Assembly (NCBI RefSeq): GCF_000024725.1
Contig: NC_013960.1
Location: 1,014,261-1,078,260 of the forward strand
DNA: 64,000 bases
Origin: Nitrosococcus halophilus Nc 4
GTDB lineage: Bacteria > Pseudomonadota > Gammaproteobacteria > Nitrosococcales > Nitrosococcaceae
Reading direction: 5' to 3'
Notes under the pieces: generated by a model
Seen by the model: the letters and a program-made list of their open reading frames with translations, nothing else
What the model was told of the DNA's origin: nothing
The model's database searches: none
Shown here: one piece after another, positions 36,445 through 45,658 of the stretch
Position numbering within the stretch: position 1 is the first letter of the stretch
Layout of the letters: each line of letters begins with the position of its first letter
Made by a program: the position numbers and the translations under genes

Positions 36445-37350
36445 TCAGCCTTTACCGCGGGTTCGGGTTCGGCCTCGAGTAGCATTTTTCTCAATAAATT
36501 CAATTATTTTTCCGGCAATGTCCTTGTCGGTTGCCGCTTCAATGCCTTCTAGGCCCGGGGAGGAGTTCACTTCCATGACTAAGGGGCCATGGTTCGAACG
36601 TAAGACGTCAACCCCAGCCACATTTAAACCCATGGTTTGGGCGGCGCGAATGGCCGTGGACCGCTCTTCTGGGGTGATGCGGACGAGGGTGGCGGTACCC
36701 CCCCGGTGGAGGTTTGAGCGAAATTCGCCTTCTGGAGCTTGTCGTTTCATTGCCGCCACGACTTTATCGCCAATGACAAAACAGCGGATATCAGAACCTG
36801 CAGCCTCTTTAATGAACTCTTGCACCAAAATGTGAGTTTTAAGCCCCATGAATGCTTCGATGACGCTTTGAGCCGCTTTTTTGTTATCGGCAAGCACCAC
36901 CCCAATGCCTTGGGTGCCTTCCAGTAGCTTGATAACGACCGGCGCGCCCCCCACCATTTTCAGGAGATCATCGATATCGTCCGGGGCATGGGCGAACCCG
37001 GTCACTGGCAGTCCAATGCCCTTCCGTGCCAGAAGTTGCAATGAGCGTAACTTATCTCGGGAGCGGGTGATGGCCACGGATTCGCTTAAGGGATAGACCC
37101 CCATCATTTCGAATTGACGCAGTACGGCGGTGCCATAAAAGGTGACTGAGGCCCCTAGTCGGGGAATCACTGCATCAAAATCAGTTAAATCTTCACCCTT
37201 GTAGTGAATGGAGGGCCTGTGGGAGGCGATATTCATATAGCAGCGTAAAACATCCAGGACGCGGACCTCGTGTCCCCGCTCTTTCGCTGCTTCTATTAAC
37301 CGTCGGGTTGAGTACAGTTTGGCGTTGCGGGAGAGGATCGCGATCTTCAT
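36445..37350 (-). CDS. rimK: RimK-type alpha-L-glutamate ligase
   Basis: A 301-residue ATP-grasp ligase. Visible features are the N-terminal [18 protein letters not shown], the ATP-binding [36 protein letters not shown] and the metal-binding [14 protein letters not shown]. coli RimK adds glutamates to the C-terminus of ribosomal protein S6. The partner aspartoacylase-like and protease genes in the same operon suggest that tails are trimmed as well as added. The C-terminus ends in a short Arg/Gly/Thr run. Confidence 0.96.
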   Translation of the reverse strand: MKIAILSRNAKLYSTRRLIEAAKERGHEVRVLDVLRCYMNIASHRPSIHYKGEDLTDFDAVIPRLGASVTFYGTAVLRQFEMMGVYPLSESVAITRSRDKLRSLQLLARKGIGLPVTGFAHAPDDIDDLLKMVGGAPVVIKLLEGTQGIGVVLADNKKAAQSVIEAFMGLKTHILVQEFIKEAAGSDIRCFVIGDKVVAAMKRQAPEGEFRSNLHRGGTATLVRITPEERSTAIRAAQTMGLNVAGVDVLRSNHGPLVMEVNSSPGLEGIEAATDKDIAGKIIEFIEKNATRGRTRTRGKG

Positions 37351-37363
37351 GAGCGGTACTCCA

Positions 37364-37873
37364 TTAGTTATCTTTGGGTTTTTTATGGCGATGGGGTTTT
37401 GGGGGATATTGGTGGGCCAGGGAAGGACCTGCGAGATAGGAAGCGCCTGGGGCTATTTTTGCCCTTCCTGCCACCAATGCAGTGCGTCCCAACAGCATGC
37501 GGAACTGCATGGTATCACGATTGGTCAGCGTGATTTCAATGGGCCATTGTTGATCTCCGATTTGAACGGGCGTTTGGATAACGTAGCGCTTTTCCCGGTG
37601 TCCTCCAGAATCTGCCACCACCCGTTCGTCAACGATTTCAGCGACACAGATGAGTTCCACATCGACTCGGCCCTGCAGGGGATGCAGTCCAAAGCGGACT
37701 TTAGTTTGGCGGCCTTCTTGGAAGGGCTCTAGCCAAAAGGCGTGTAAAGCCGAAGTACGCGCACCCGTATCAATCTTTGCTTTTATGCCAGGGACTCCTA
37801 GTTCTGGTAGCCTCACCCACTCCCGCCATCCGAGTACAAGATCTTCTCTGTCTGGTTCTTGTTTTATGCTCAT
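37364..37873 (-). CDS. rimB: RimB-like retropepsin-fold protease
   Basis: A 169-residue protein with the retropepsin-like motif [16 protein letters not shown] (about 31-46). Its Asp-Thr-Gly matches the single catalytic aspartate of dimeric aspartic proteases. The family is annotated as ATP-dependent zinc protease or RimK-associated RimB. In Pseudomonas RimB works with RimK in controlling S6 glutamation. Here the gene is directly upstream of rimK (13 bp between), which supports the name. Confidence 0.9.
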   Translation of the reverse strand: MSIKQEPDREDLVLGWREWVRLPELGVPGIKAKIDTGARTSALHAFWLEPFQEGRQTKVRFGLHPLQGRVDVELICVAEIVDERVVADSGGHREKRYVIQTPVQIGDQQWPIEITLTNRDTMQFRMLLGRTALVAGRAKIAPGASYLAGPSLAHQYPPKPHRHKKPKDN

Positions 37874-38106
37874 CAGCTTTCCTGAATATTAAAAGACCTA
37901 GACAACTTTCTGGCTGCAAGAAAAACCTAAAAACTTTAAGAATATATAAAACCTACCTGCAAATGCACCCACAACCCAGAGGGGAAAAGACTGTTTTTGT
38001 GTCTCTTTAAATTTATTCCAATCCATTCGGTGTAGCCATAAATTCGATTACACTTATTAGTATCATTAGTATTAGGCGTTATTCTAAACATGTTACTGAG
38101 GGAGCA

Positions 38107-40455
38107 ATGAACCCAGACCTTGGTAAAGATACGACAGGGACCGCCACTGGGCTATCGGGTTTGACTACCGGGTCTCCTAGTTCTCGTACTCTCGACTCTC
38201 TCAGCCATATTGTGCGGGAAGTGAGCCTTGCCGCCAGCCTTGAAGAGGTGTTGCAGGTCATCGTGGTGCAAACCCGTAAGGTGATGGCGGTAGACGTGTG
38301 CTCTGTGTACCTTACAGAGAGTGATGGTAGTCATGTTCTCATGGCCACCCAAGGGTTGCACCCCGAAGCAGTGGGACTGGTGCGGCTTATTTCCAGGGAA
38401 GGATTGGTGGGGTTGGTTGCGGAGCGAGCTGAACCCGTGAATCTGGAAAACGCCGCTGCCCACCCTCGTTTTAAGTTTATTCCTGGTTCAGGTGAAGAAC
38501 CCTTCCGGGCCTTTTTAGGCGTACCCGTGCTCCACCAACGGGAGTTGTTGGGGGTGTTGGTAGTGCAACAGCAAGCGGCGCGCCAATTCACTGAAGCTGA
38601 TGTGTCTTTTTTATTTACTCTCGCTGCCCAACTAGGTGGCGTCATCGCCCATGCTAGGGCTAGTGGCGTTTTGCAAAAGCCAAAAGGCGGCCGGAATGGG
38701 GATGCCTCTGAGCGATACCTTACGGGTATCGCCGGGGCTCCAGGTGTGGCCCTAGGCAAAGGGGTGGTCATTTATTCTGCAGCCGATCTAGATACGGTGC
38801 CGGAACGCCAGGCAGTTGATGCCGGGGAAGAAGAGAGGGTCTTTCGATTAGCCGTAGCCCATGTTTCTCGGGAGATGCAGTCTTTAGGAAATCATCTGGA
38901 GCGGTCATTGGCGAATGAATACCGGGCTTTGTTTAAAGCCTATGCCATGCTTGCGGGAAGCCACAGCCTAGTGGAGGCCACAGTAGAACGCATCCGTGCC
39001 GGTGAATGGGCGCCAAGCGCCTTAAGTGCTGTCATCAAAGAGCAAGCTAAACGTCTTGAGACCATGGAAGATCCTTACTTGCGGGAGCGGGCCAATGACC
39101 TGCGGGAGATCGGCCGGCGTATTTTGGCCTATTTGCAGAATGCAGCGCCTGTCAATCTGGAATACCCGGAAGATACCATCTTGGTAGGTGAAAACTTAAC
39201 CGCCATGGATCTTGCCGAAGTGCCCATTAAGCGCCTCGTGGGAGTACTCTCAGCCCATGGATCGGGTTTCTCCCATGTGGCAATTCTAGCCCACGCCATG
39301 GGTATCCCCGCCATCATGGGTATCAGCACGGGAAATCTCGGTCAACTTGACCAGCGAGAGCTGATACTGGACGGATACCAAGGCCGGGTATATCTGGAAC
39401 CAAGTGCTCCAGTACGTCGGGAATTTGCCCGCCTTGCCCGGGAAGAACGCCAGTTCACGGAAGATCTTAAGTGTTTGCGAGAATTGCCCGCCAAAACACC
39501 AGACGGTTTTCAAGTTCATTTATATGCCAATATCGGTCTACTGGCAGATACGGAGCCTTCTCTTGCTGCTGGTGCCGAAGGGGTGGGACTCTACCGGACT
39601 GAGTTGCCATTTATGGTGAGAGACCGGTTCCCTACTGAAGAAGAACAATATGCCATGTACCGGCAACTTCTCCAAGCTTTTGCCCCTTCTCCGGTAGTCT
39701 TGCGAGTCCTCGATGTGGGAGGGGATAAATTCTTGCCCTATTTTTCGATCCGGGAAGCCAACCCATTTCTCGGGTGGCGGGGAATCCGGGTTGTGTTGGA
39801 TCACCCCGAAATCTTTTTAACTCAAGTGCGAGCAGCCCTCCGCGCCGCTGAAGGGTTAAATAACCTGAGTCTGTTGTTGCCTATGATTAGTAGTGTCTCT
39901 GAGGTGGAGGAGGCTACGCGCCTAGTGCGGCAAGCTTATGAAGAACTGGAGAATGAAGGCATTGAGGTCGCTTGGCCGTGTATGGGGGCTATGATTGAGG
40001 TTCCTGCGGCGGTCTATCAGGTGGAAGCCTTGGCACGGCGGGTGGATTTCCTCTCTGTGGGGACTAATGACTTGGCTCAATATTTGATGGCGGTGGATCG
40101 CAGCAATGAACGGGTCGCGGGATTGTATAACTCTCTCCATCCCGCGGTTTTAGCAGCCATCCTCAAGATAGTTGAAGCAGGGCGCCGACAGCACAAGCCG
40201 GTCAGCGTCTGTGGCGAAATGGCGGGTGAGCCTACGGCAACCATACTGCTGCTGGGTATGGGGGTAGATAATCTCAGCGTTACTGCGGGTGATTTACCTC
40301 GAGTCAAATGGGTCATCAGAAACTTTAGCCAGCAGCACGCTAAAGAATTGCTGAACCGTGCATTGCAGGAAGAAAAACCAGAACCCATTTACCAGATGTT
40401 ATGCCAGGCCCTTGATGCTGCTGGGCTGGGGGGACTCATCCGGGTAGGAAAATAA
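38107..40455 (+). CDS. ptsP: PTS-Ntr enzyme I (PEP-protein phosphotransferase with GAF domain)
   Basis: A 782-residue EI-Ntr. The N-terminal GAF domain covers about 35-180 (MAVDVCSVYLTESDGSHVL). The EI core follows: the phosphohistidine domain (VGVLSAHGSGFSHVAILAHAMGIPAIMG, His near residue 398) and the PEP-binding barrel (GLYRTELPFM, RVLDVGGDKFLPYF, GTNDLAQYLMAVDR, SVCGEMAGEP). It starts the PTS-Ntr phosphorelay, which links nitrogen status to potassium and other controls. The first ~30 residues are a loosely conserved, Thr/Gly/Ser-rich extension. The ATG has GAGGGAG upstream. Confidence 0.96.
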   Translation: MNPDLGKDTTGTATGLSGLTTGSPSSRTLDSLSHIVREVSLAASLEEVLQVIVVQTRKVMAVDVCSVYLTESDGSHVLMATQGLHPEAVGLVRLISREGLVGLVAERAEPVNLENAAAHPRFKFIPGSGEEPFRAFLGVPVLHQRELLGVLVVQQQAARQFTEADVSFLFTLAAQLGGVIAHARASGVLQKPKGGRNGDASERYLTGIAGAPGVALGKGVVIYSAADLDTVPERQAVDAGEEERVFRLAVAHVSREMQSLGNHLERSLANEYRALFKAYAMLAGSHSLVEATVERIRAGEWAPSALSAVIKEQAKRLETMEDPYLRERANDLREIGRRILAYLQNAAPVNLEYPEDTILVGENLTAMDLAEVPIKRLVGVLSAHGSGFSHVAILAHAMGIPAIMGISTGNLGQLDQRELILDGYQGRVYLEPSAPVRREFARLAREERQFTEDLKCLRELPAKTPDGFQVHLYANIGLLADTEPSLAAGAEGVGLYRTELPFMVRDRFPTEEEQYAMYRQLLQAFAPSPVVLRVLDVGGDKFLPYFSIREANPFLGWRGIRVVLDHPEIFLTQVRAALRAAEGLNNLSLLLPMISSVSEVEEATRLVRQAYEELENEGIEVAWPCMGAMIEVPAAVYQVEALARRVDFLSVGTNDLAQYLMAVDRSNERVAGLYNSLHPAVLAAILKIVEAGRRQHKPVSVCGEMAGEPTATILLLGMGVDNLSVTAGDLPRVKWVIRNFSQQHAKELLNRALQEEKPEPIYQMLCQALDAAGLGGLIRVGK

Positions 40456-40526
40456 GGCTATCCGGGTATCCTTAGTTCACTATACAAATATAAGGTCTTT
40501 TTTTCGGCTGTGTTCAATTTTTTCGC

Positions 40527-42446
40527 CTATAGGGTGAGCCAGCCTGAGCCGAATTGCTGGATAGGGGATTGATCGGGCTGACGGCCGCTTCCCCGTGCTT
40601 CTTTGATTGGGGTTTTTTCTGGGATCACATAGTTGGCGTTTGGGAGCTGATCGACTTGGCGCAAAGCAGCTTGAGCTGCGGCATGGAGGGTTCCATCTGC
40701 ATTCTTTTCTAAGGCCTGGAAATTTTGTTCAATGGCTCGGCTGGCCAAATCAAAGAAATGTTCAACCATTGCCCTTTGAAGACCGATGTGCTCGCTTTTC
40801 ATTCCTAATCGAAGATTTCGCTCCAGATGAGACAGGCTGCAACTCATGGCGTAGAGCCAGATGGCAATCCAACTTAGCCGCCCCTGGAGCAGTTGCCGGG
40901 TGATAAGCTTTTCCCGGTGTTGGTGGAACATGCGTTTGATTTGATGGGAGAGCTGCTGGGTATAGTTTTCCAGCTTCTTTTTCAGTGGCGCTAGGGAGGG
41001 GTGAAGGCGGGTGATCCTAGGTCTTGGTTTTTTTACTCCCAGGAAAAGCTCGGCGCTTAACTGCAGCGCCTGGCCCAAATGCTTCAGAGGGTTTTCTGCA
41101 ATTTTTAAGAGGGATTCGCCAAGTTGTTTCGAACCATAGCCAAAGATAAAACTTAGCATCACCTCGTTGGCTCCCTCGACAATGAGGTTGATCCGGCTGT
41201 CTCGCCACAGGCGTTCAATTTCATTCTCGGTCATATAGCTTTCGCCTCCCATGATTTGGAGGGCTTCATCGATGACCCGGTAACCCATTTCCGAGCAAAA
41301 GACCTTGCAAATTCCCGTCTCTAGCATGATGTCCTCATCATGGCGATCTAACATGCCGGTCGTCATGTAGAGCATGGCCTCCATGGCATAACAATAGGCC
41401 GCCATGGCAGCGATTTTGGCTTGGATCTGCTCAAATTCCGCCAGAGGGCAGCCAAACTGATAGCGGTATTGAGCCCACTTTACCGCCTGCTCGTAAGCCA
41501 TGGTGGCTGATCCCACCATTCCGGCCGCAAGCGTGCAGCGACCATAGTCCAGGCAGGTAAGGGCAACTTTGAGCCCTTTTCCTTCCTGGTGGAGGAGGTT
41601 TTCTTTGGGAACCTTTACATCGCGGAAGCGGATTCTGGCCTGCCAAGTTCCCCGAATGCCGCATTTGCTGCGGTTGCGGGAGTAGATATCGATGCCTTCC
41701 ATATCCGGGGTGCAGATAAGGGCGGTGACATGGTCTTTTTCTTTTCCGCTCTGTGGGTCCTGGATCTTTTGTTTGGCCAGGACAGTAAAGAGACCCGATA
41801 AGGCAGCGGAGGAGGCCCATTTTTTCTCGCCATTGAGAATATAAAACCGGCCATCCTCAGAAAGCTCGCAGCGGGTTTCTTGGCCACCCGCATCGGAGCC
41901 CACATTAGGCTCGGAAAGGCAAAAGGCGCTGAGATAGTCCTTGGCCATGGAGGGAAGGAAGCGTTTTTTTTGCGCTTCTGTTCCAAATAAGATAATGGCG
42001 CCGCAACCAATGGATTGGTGGGCGGAGACCATGACCGCGGTTGAACCGCAACGCCGCCCAATCCGGGAGAGCACCCGGTTATAGCTGGTAATCCCAAAGC
42101 CCCCCCCTCCATATTCCTTGGGGACAATCATCCCCATGATTCCCATGCTGAACAGACGCTTGACTACCCACTCGGGGATTTTTTGCTCCTGATCAATGGC
42201 GATAGCGGGGTGCTCGTTTTCCAGGTACTGGTCCAGCTCGGCCAGGAGCTGATCGCAACGGGTGGTTTCTTCTGGGTTGACTTGGGGGAATGGAAAAACC
42301 AGCTCCTCCCGGAAATGACCCCAAAAGAGGTTTTTCACGAATCCCATGGTTTCAGGCTCAGGCCCTAGCATTTCCTGGGTTGCTTCGATTTGTTGGCGAT
42401 CGGCCTTGGAAAGGCCCTTTAGGCGTCCCAGTGAATCTTTGGCCAT
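40527..42446 (-). CDS. Acyl-CoA dehydrogenase family protein
   Basis: A 639-residue flavoprotein. The FAD/substrate motifs are AFCLSEPNVGSDAGG (about 175-189) and IMGGESYMTENEIERLWRDSR. The middle AMEAMLYMTTGMLDR and EGANEVMLS are typical of ACAD proteins. The length and the C-terminal ~160-residue extension match the very-long-chain branch (ACADVL/FadE-like). It would carry out the first step of fatty-acyl-CoA beta-oxidation. It is a single gene, and no partner beta-oxidation gene is next to it. Confidence 0.92.
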   Translation of the reverse strand: MAKDSLGRLKGLSKADRQQIEATQEMLGPEPETMGFVKNLFWGHFREELVFPFPQVNPEETTRCDQLLAELDQYLENEHPAIAIDQEQKIPEWVVKRLFSMGIMGMIVPKEYGGGGFGITSYNRVLSRIGRRCGSTAVMVSAHQSIGCGAIILFGTEAQKKRFLPSMAKDYLSAFCLSEPNVGSDAGGQETRCELSEDGRFYILNGEKKWASSAALSGLFTVLAKQKIQDPQSGKEKDHVTALICTPDMEGIDIYSRNRSKCGIRGTWQARIRFRDVKVPKENLLHQEGKGLKVALTCLDYGRCTLAAGMVGSATMAYEQAVKWAQYRYQFGCPLAEFEQIQAKIAAMAAYCYAMEAMLYMTTGMLDRHDEDIMLETGICKVFCSEMGYRVIDEALQIMGGESYMTENEIERLWRDSRINLIVEGANEVMLSFIFGYGSKQLGESLLKIAENPLKHLGQALQLSAELFLGVKKPRPRITRLHPSLAPLKKKLENYTQQLSHQIKRMFHQHREKLITRQLLQGRLSWIAIWLYAMSCSLSHLERNLRLGMKSEHIGLQRAMVEHFFDLASRAIEQNFQALEKNADGTLHAAAQAALRQVDQLPNANYVIPEKTPIKEARGSGRQPDQSPIQQFGSGWLTL

Positions 42447-42494
42447 TGCTCTTCTCCTGGATAAGTACCTATGAATAAAATATGAGGTGTTTTA

Positions 42495-42594
42495 GGAGCG
42501 AGCCGGTGGTGTTCCGCAAACCCGTTTTTCCTCCCTGAAAAAAGGGTTGGTGGGGACTTCACTGTCCCCTGGCTCCACGCCACCGGCTCGCTCC
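42495..42594. repeat. 100-bp palindromic element with 15-bp arms
   Basis: GGAGCGAGCCGGTGG (42495-42509) is exactly inverted at 42580-42594. The interior contains further pairing (GGGGACTTCACTGTCCCC). It lies in the 305-bp gap between the acyl-CoA dehydrogenase and RNase Z genes and resembles a REP/MITE-type dispersed repeat. No second copy was seen in this window. Confidence 0.6.
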
Positions 42595-42751
42595 AGGAAT
42601 ACTTCAAAACTTTTGCTGAGATACTTAGGGGTACACGATCTCTGTCTTAATTCAGACTTCAGCAGTGGCAAGAGGTTTTCCCCATAACGCAATAGCCGAA
42701 ATTTACCTATAAGCTTGGAGATATCTAGGCCTGCTTTGAGCCGCAGCGATA

Positions 42752-43759
42752 TCAGCCTGCAAATGCCTCTTGGGCTTCTGCTATCAGCTCTTGTCGCTGG
42801 TCAGAATAGCGGGGTGAGAAGTTGATGGGGATGAGTTGTTTGACTCTCGCCTCCCGGGCAATCCAGCCAGCCTGTCGGGCAGTAAGGTGATATTTTTCTG
42901 CCGCCATCTCTGCATCTTGGTGGAGAAAAGTGGTCTCGATGAATAGGAAATGAGAGTCATGAATCAATTCCACCACCTTTTTGAGGTTGCTCTCCGAATA
43001 GCCTATGTCAACGATATAACTGATTTTTTGCCCGGGCGTAATATGTAAAACTCGTTGTTTCAACAGGCCAAGAGGCAGGAATTTTGGGTGCTCTTCTTTA
43101 TTTTTCTGCTTCCAAATCCTTATGGGGGTTTCATTAGGCTGTCCGGTTAAGATAGCCTGCTTTAAATCCCGCAGCCAGGGGCCTACAGGTAGCCCCATCT
43201 CTTGCAGACGATTCTTCCATATGTTGATATGCTGGCTCTCTTCGACTGCAAAGCCTAAGCAGGGAATGCCATGGTCTAGGATCTTGGTGCGTACCCTAAA
43301 GTTAGGTTCGTCCACCAGGATGCCCGCGGGAAGATGGGGATCTTCTTGGTGCTCTTGGGCAAAGGCCCGGTGGCAGCGAAAAATTGACTGCCGACCGCTT
43401 TCCTCAGAGTGTAGCTCGGTGACGATAAGGTCTAGGTTATTCTCATAGTTATGGACTAGGTTCCAGCTGTAGGCCCCCAGTTTATGTTTTAGATGGTCGA
43501 TAAAACCAGGAGGTCCGAATAGCCGCAACCGCTTCTCTCTCCCCAGAACCAACCGTAATAACCAGTCAAAATCTGCAAAGTGGTCCATATGGGTGTGGGA
43601 AACGAAGATATCACTAATGCGGAGAATCTTTCGTGCAGGAAGGGCCCGGATATCTCCTAGGTCAAACAACAGGGCCCGTTTCTCAAAGAGAAAGTCCAGG
43701 TAGAGGACGGGATCATCAAAGGGATCATTGACGACCAAGGGTTGTAGTAGAGGTTTCAT
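42752..43759 (-). CDS. Ribonuclease Z-like metallo-beta-lactamase protein
   Basis: A 335-residue MBL-fold protein. The zinc motif is SHTHMDHFADF (about 54-64). A further His is in FRCHRAFAQ, and ETTFLHQD and YHLTARQAGWIAREA follow, as in RNase Z (ElaC) exosite-less proteins. It would process tRNA 3' ends or act as a related phosphodiesterase. The C-terminal NFSPRYSDQRQELIAEAQ is the typical RNase Z end. A large insert around 130-200 makes it longer than E. coli ElaC. Confidence 0.85.
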   Translation of the reverse strand: MKPLLQPLVVNDPFDDPVLYLDFLFEKRALLFDLGDIRALPARKILRISDIFVSHTHMDHFADFDWLLRLVLGREKRLRLFGPPGFIDHLKHKLGAYSWNLVHNYENNLDLIVTELHSEESGRQSIFRCHRAFAQEHQEDPHLPAGILVDEPNFRVRTKILDHGIPCLGFAVEESQHINIWKNRLQEMGLPVGPWLRDLKQAILTGQPNETPIRIWKQKNKEEHPKFLPLGLLKQRVLHITPGQKISYIVDIGYSESNLKKVVELIHDSHFLFIETTFLHQDAEMAAEKYHLTARQAGWIAREARVKQLIPINFSPRYSDQRQELIAEAQEAFAG

Positions 43760-43829
43760 TACCTATTGACGCTAGGTCTGTTGCAGCCCCGGTCAAGAAA
43801 GGAAAGAAGAAGGCTAGAATAAGCAGTGG

Positions 43830-44228
43830 TTAGAGGGTTGGGTAAGCTTTTTCCGCGTGGGTTCGCTCGTGTCTGGCTTGACAATCAAGGCATCGTTTTG
43901 CTGCTGGATTAGCTTGAAGGCGCTGATAATCTATGTCGGCGCCGCAATCGGTACAGGTGCCATAACTGCCCATGGGAAAGCGCATCAGCGCATGCTCAAT
44001 ATCCCGAATTTCCTCAATGTGAAGATCAATTATGGCAAGGTCGATATCTACGAGGAGATCAGCCAGAGAGGCCTCTTCTGGATCATGCACTTTTCCGGCA
44101 AGTTCAATGTAGTGTTCATTATCACTTTCCCGAAGTTCCTGCCGTACCTGTTCCCGCAATTCATCAAACCGCTGTTGTAGCTTTTGCTTAAATTCACTGC
44201 GTTGTTTATTTGAAAGGCTCTGTGCCAT
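43830..44228 (-). CDS. DksA/TraR-type zinc-finger protein
   Basis: A 132-residue protein with a long N-terminal coiled coil (about 8-80, ending EIRDIEHALMRFPMGSYGTC) and a C4 zinc finger (CTDCG…CLDC, about 92-116). The coiled-coil tip carries ADLLVDIDLA, which has two acidic residues in the place of the DksA Asp pair. Such proteins bind the RNA polymerase secondary channel. It is probably a DksA paralogue. It lies 70 bp upstream of the RNase Z gene in the same direction. Confidence 0.88.
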   Translation of the reverse strand: MAQSLSNKQRSEFKQKLQQRFDELREQVRQELRESDNEHYIELAGKVHDPEEASLADLLVDIDLAIIDLHIEEIRDIEHALMRFPMGSYGTCTDCGADIDYQRLQANPAAKRCLDCQARHERTHAEKAYPTL

Positions 44229-44494
44229 GGTTGCTCCCGTAAAAAAACTAGCTCTATCAAATAATTATATCGCTTCTAATCGCTACTAACCCTTATATCT
44301 ATTAAACAGTAAAGTGTAGTTATGAGTAAGTGTCAATAAGCTTCCTACAAAATTGCAAAAGGGTTGGGGTAAGCCCTAAGGCAGTCCATAAATATACCCT
44401 TACCTTGGGCGCTTCCTCCTCGGACAGCAGTCCGAGGTTTCCGCGCTTGTGCCAAAGGGACAAATTCCGACCCTTTAGTGTAGCTATCTAAATC

Positions 44495-45088
44495 TTAGTG
44501 TCCGTGCTCTGGCTGATGCCCATGCTCTTTATGTGTGTTATGTTCATGATCTTGTTCCGAAGTATTAGGCTCGGAATGTCCATGATCATGCTCATGTTGG
44601 TGCTGATCTTCTGCCTTCATGCCTTTTTCCGAGGTGGCAGTGAGGGTGGGTAAAAAGCGTAATAATGCCCAAATCTCCTTATCAGTCAGAATACCGTTGA
44701 AGGAGGGCATAGTTGATCCCGGGATGCCGTGTTTGATGACCCAGAAAACTTCTCCTTCGCTATGATGTAACCAGGTAGGATGTGCTTGGAAGTTGCGCGG
44801 AGGAGGATCTAGGTCGGCAGCCAGGGGTCCATCTCCAGCGCCTGTTTGCCCATGGCAATTGGCGCACCCGCCTTTACCTTCATAAATTTTCTTGCCCTTT
44901 GCTATGGCATCGGGCGATTTAGGTAAAGGATTTTCCAGAGCACGGATTTCCTCGACTTTATCGGCGGGGAGGTTTCCGAGGAGATTCCTGTGGGCATCAT
45001 GTTGATGTTGCTGTTCTGCAAAAAGGGGGAGGGCAGTAGAAGAGGCAATCACCGTTGAGATTAGCAAGAGGTGTTTTGGTTTCAGCAC
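44495..45088 (-). CDS. Periplasmic monoheme cytochrome c with His-rich tail
   Basis: A 197-residue exported cytochrome. The signal peptide (LLLISTVIASSTALPLFA) ends near residue 24. One heme site GGCANCHG (about 73-80) and a likely axial Met in GIPGSTMPSF (about 123-132) define a class I cytochrome c. The last ~40 residues are extremely His-rich (12 His, with Asp/Glu), and the mature N-terminus also carries QHQHDAH. This suggests metal binding in the periplasm (inference). Homologous cytochrome domains often sit beside copper proteins. Here the gene is transcribed alone. Confidence 0.88.
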   Translation of the reverse strand: MLKPKHLLLISTVIASSTALPLFAEQQHQHDAHRNLLGNLPADKVEEIRALENPLPKSPDAIAKGKKIYEGKGGCANCHGQTGAGDGPLAADLDPPPRNFQAHPTWLHHSEGEVFWVIKHGIPGSTMPSFNGILTDKEIWALLRFLPTLTATSEKGMKAEDQHQHEHDHGHSEPNTSEQDHEHNTHKEHGHQPEHGH

Positions 45089-45335
45089 AATTAGGATCTC
45101 CTAATTACAAAGCTACAATGAGCAAAAAAGTAACTTGAGTGAGCTTATCCCTAATTTGGAATCAAGTAAAATTAATTCATGTACGAGAGAGTGGATATAC
45201 CCACCAGCCTCATAGAATGGAATATTTGGGCATCTACATTTAATTGATGCCTATCTTACTGATGGTAAGGCAAATACGGCTTGACGGTCAATTCTGGGGT
45301 AGGGCTTTAAGAGGAGATCAAGGGTTTGAGAAAAA

Positions 45336-45410
45336 TGGCGCTCCCAAGGGGAATCGAACCCCTGTTACCGCCTTGAGAGGGCGGCGTCCTAACCGCTAGA
45401 CGATGGGAGC
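45336..45410 (-). tRNA. tRNA-Glu (anticodon CTC)
   Basis: The minus strand begins GCTCCCATCGTCTAGCGG. The anticodon arm is CCGCC-CTCTCAA-GGCGG with anticodon CTC, the T-arm is CAGGG-GTTCGAT-TCCCTTG-like, and the acceptor strand TGGGAGC pairs with GCTCCCA. CCA is encoded. The anticodon and the match to the gammaproteobacterial tRNA-Glu body identify it. Confidence 0.93.
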
Positions 45411-45658
45411 AAGTGCCAGGAATAAAAAACTGATATTATACATATCCTCGCAGGCTGCTCAAGCAGATGTTGAATTCAGGTGGGCAGGCACCTATGCATA
45501 AAATACCTATATTTCAAAGTGTGCTGATAGTGTAGGGTGGGGGAAGATATTTGGGAAGGTGGAAAAGAGGGGATTAAATGCCCTTTCCCCTACCAGGTGT
45601 CTAGGAGAGACTAATTTATTTTAACTTTTAACTTGAAAATAATAAACGAGCTATAGCT

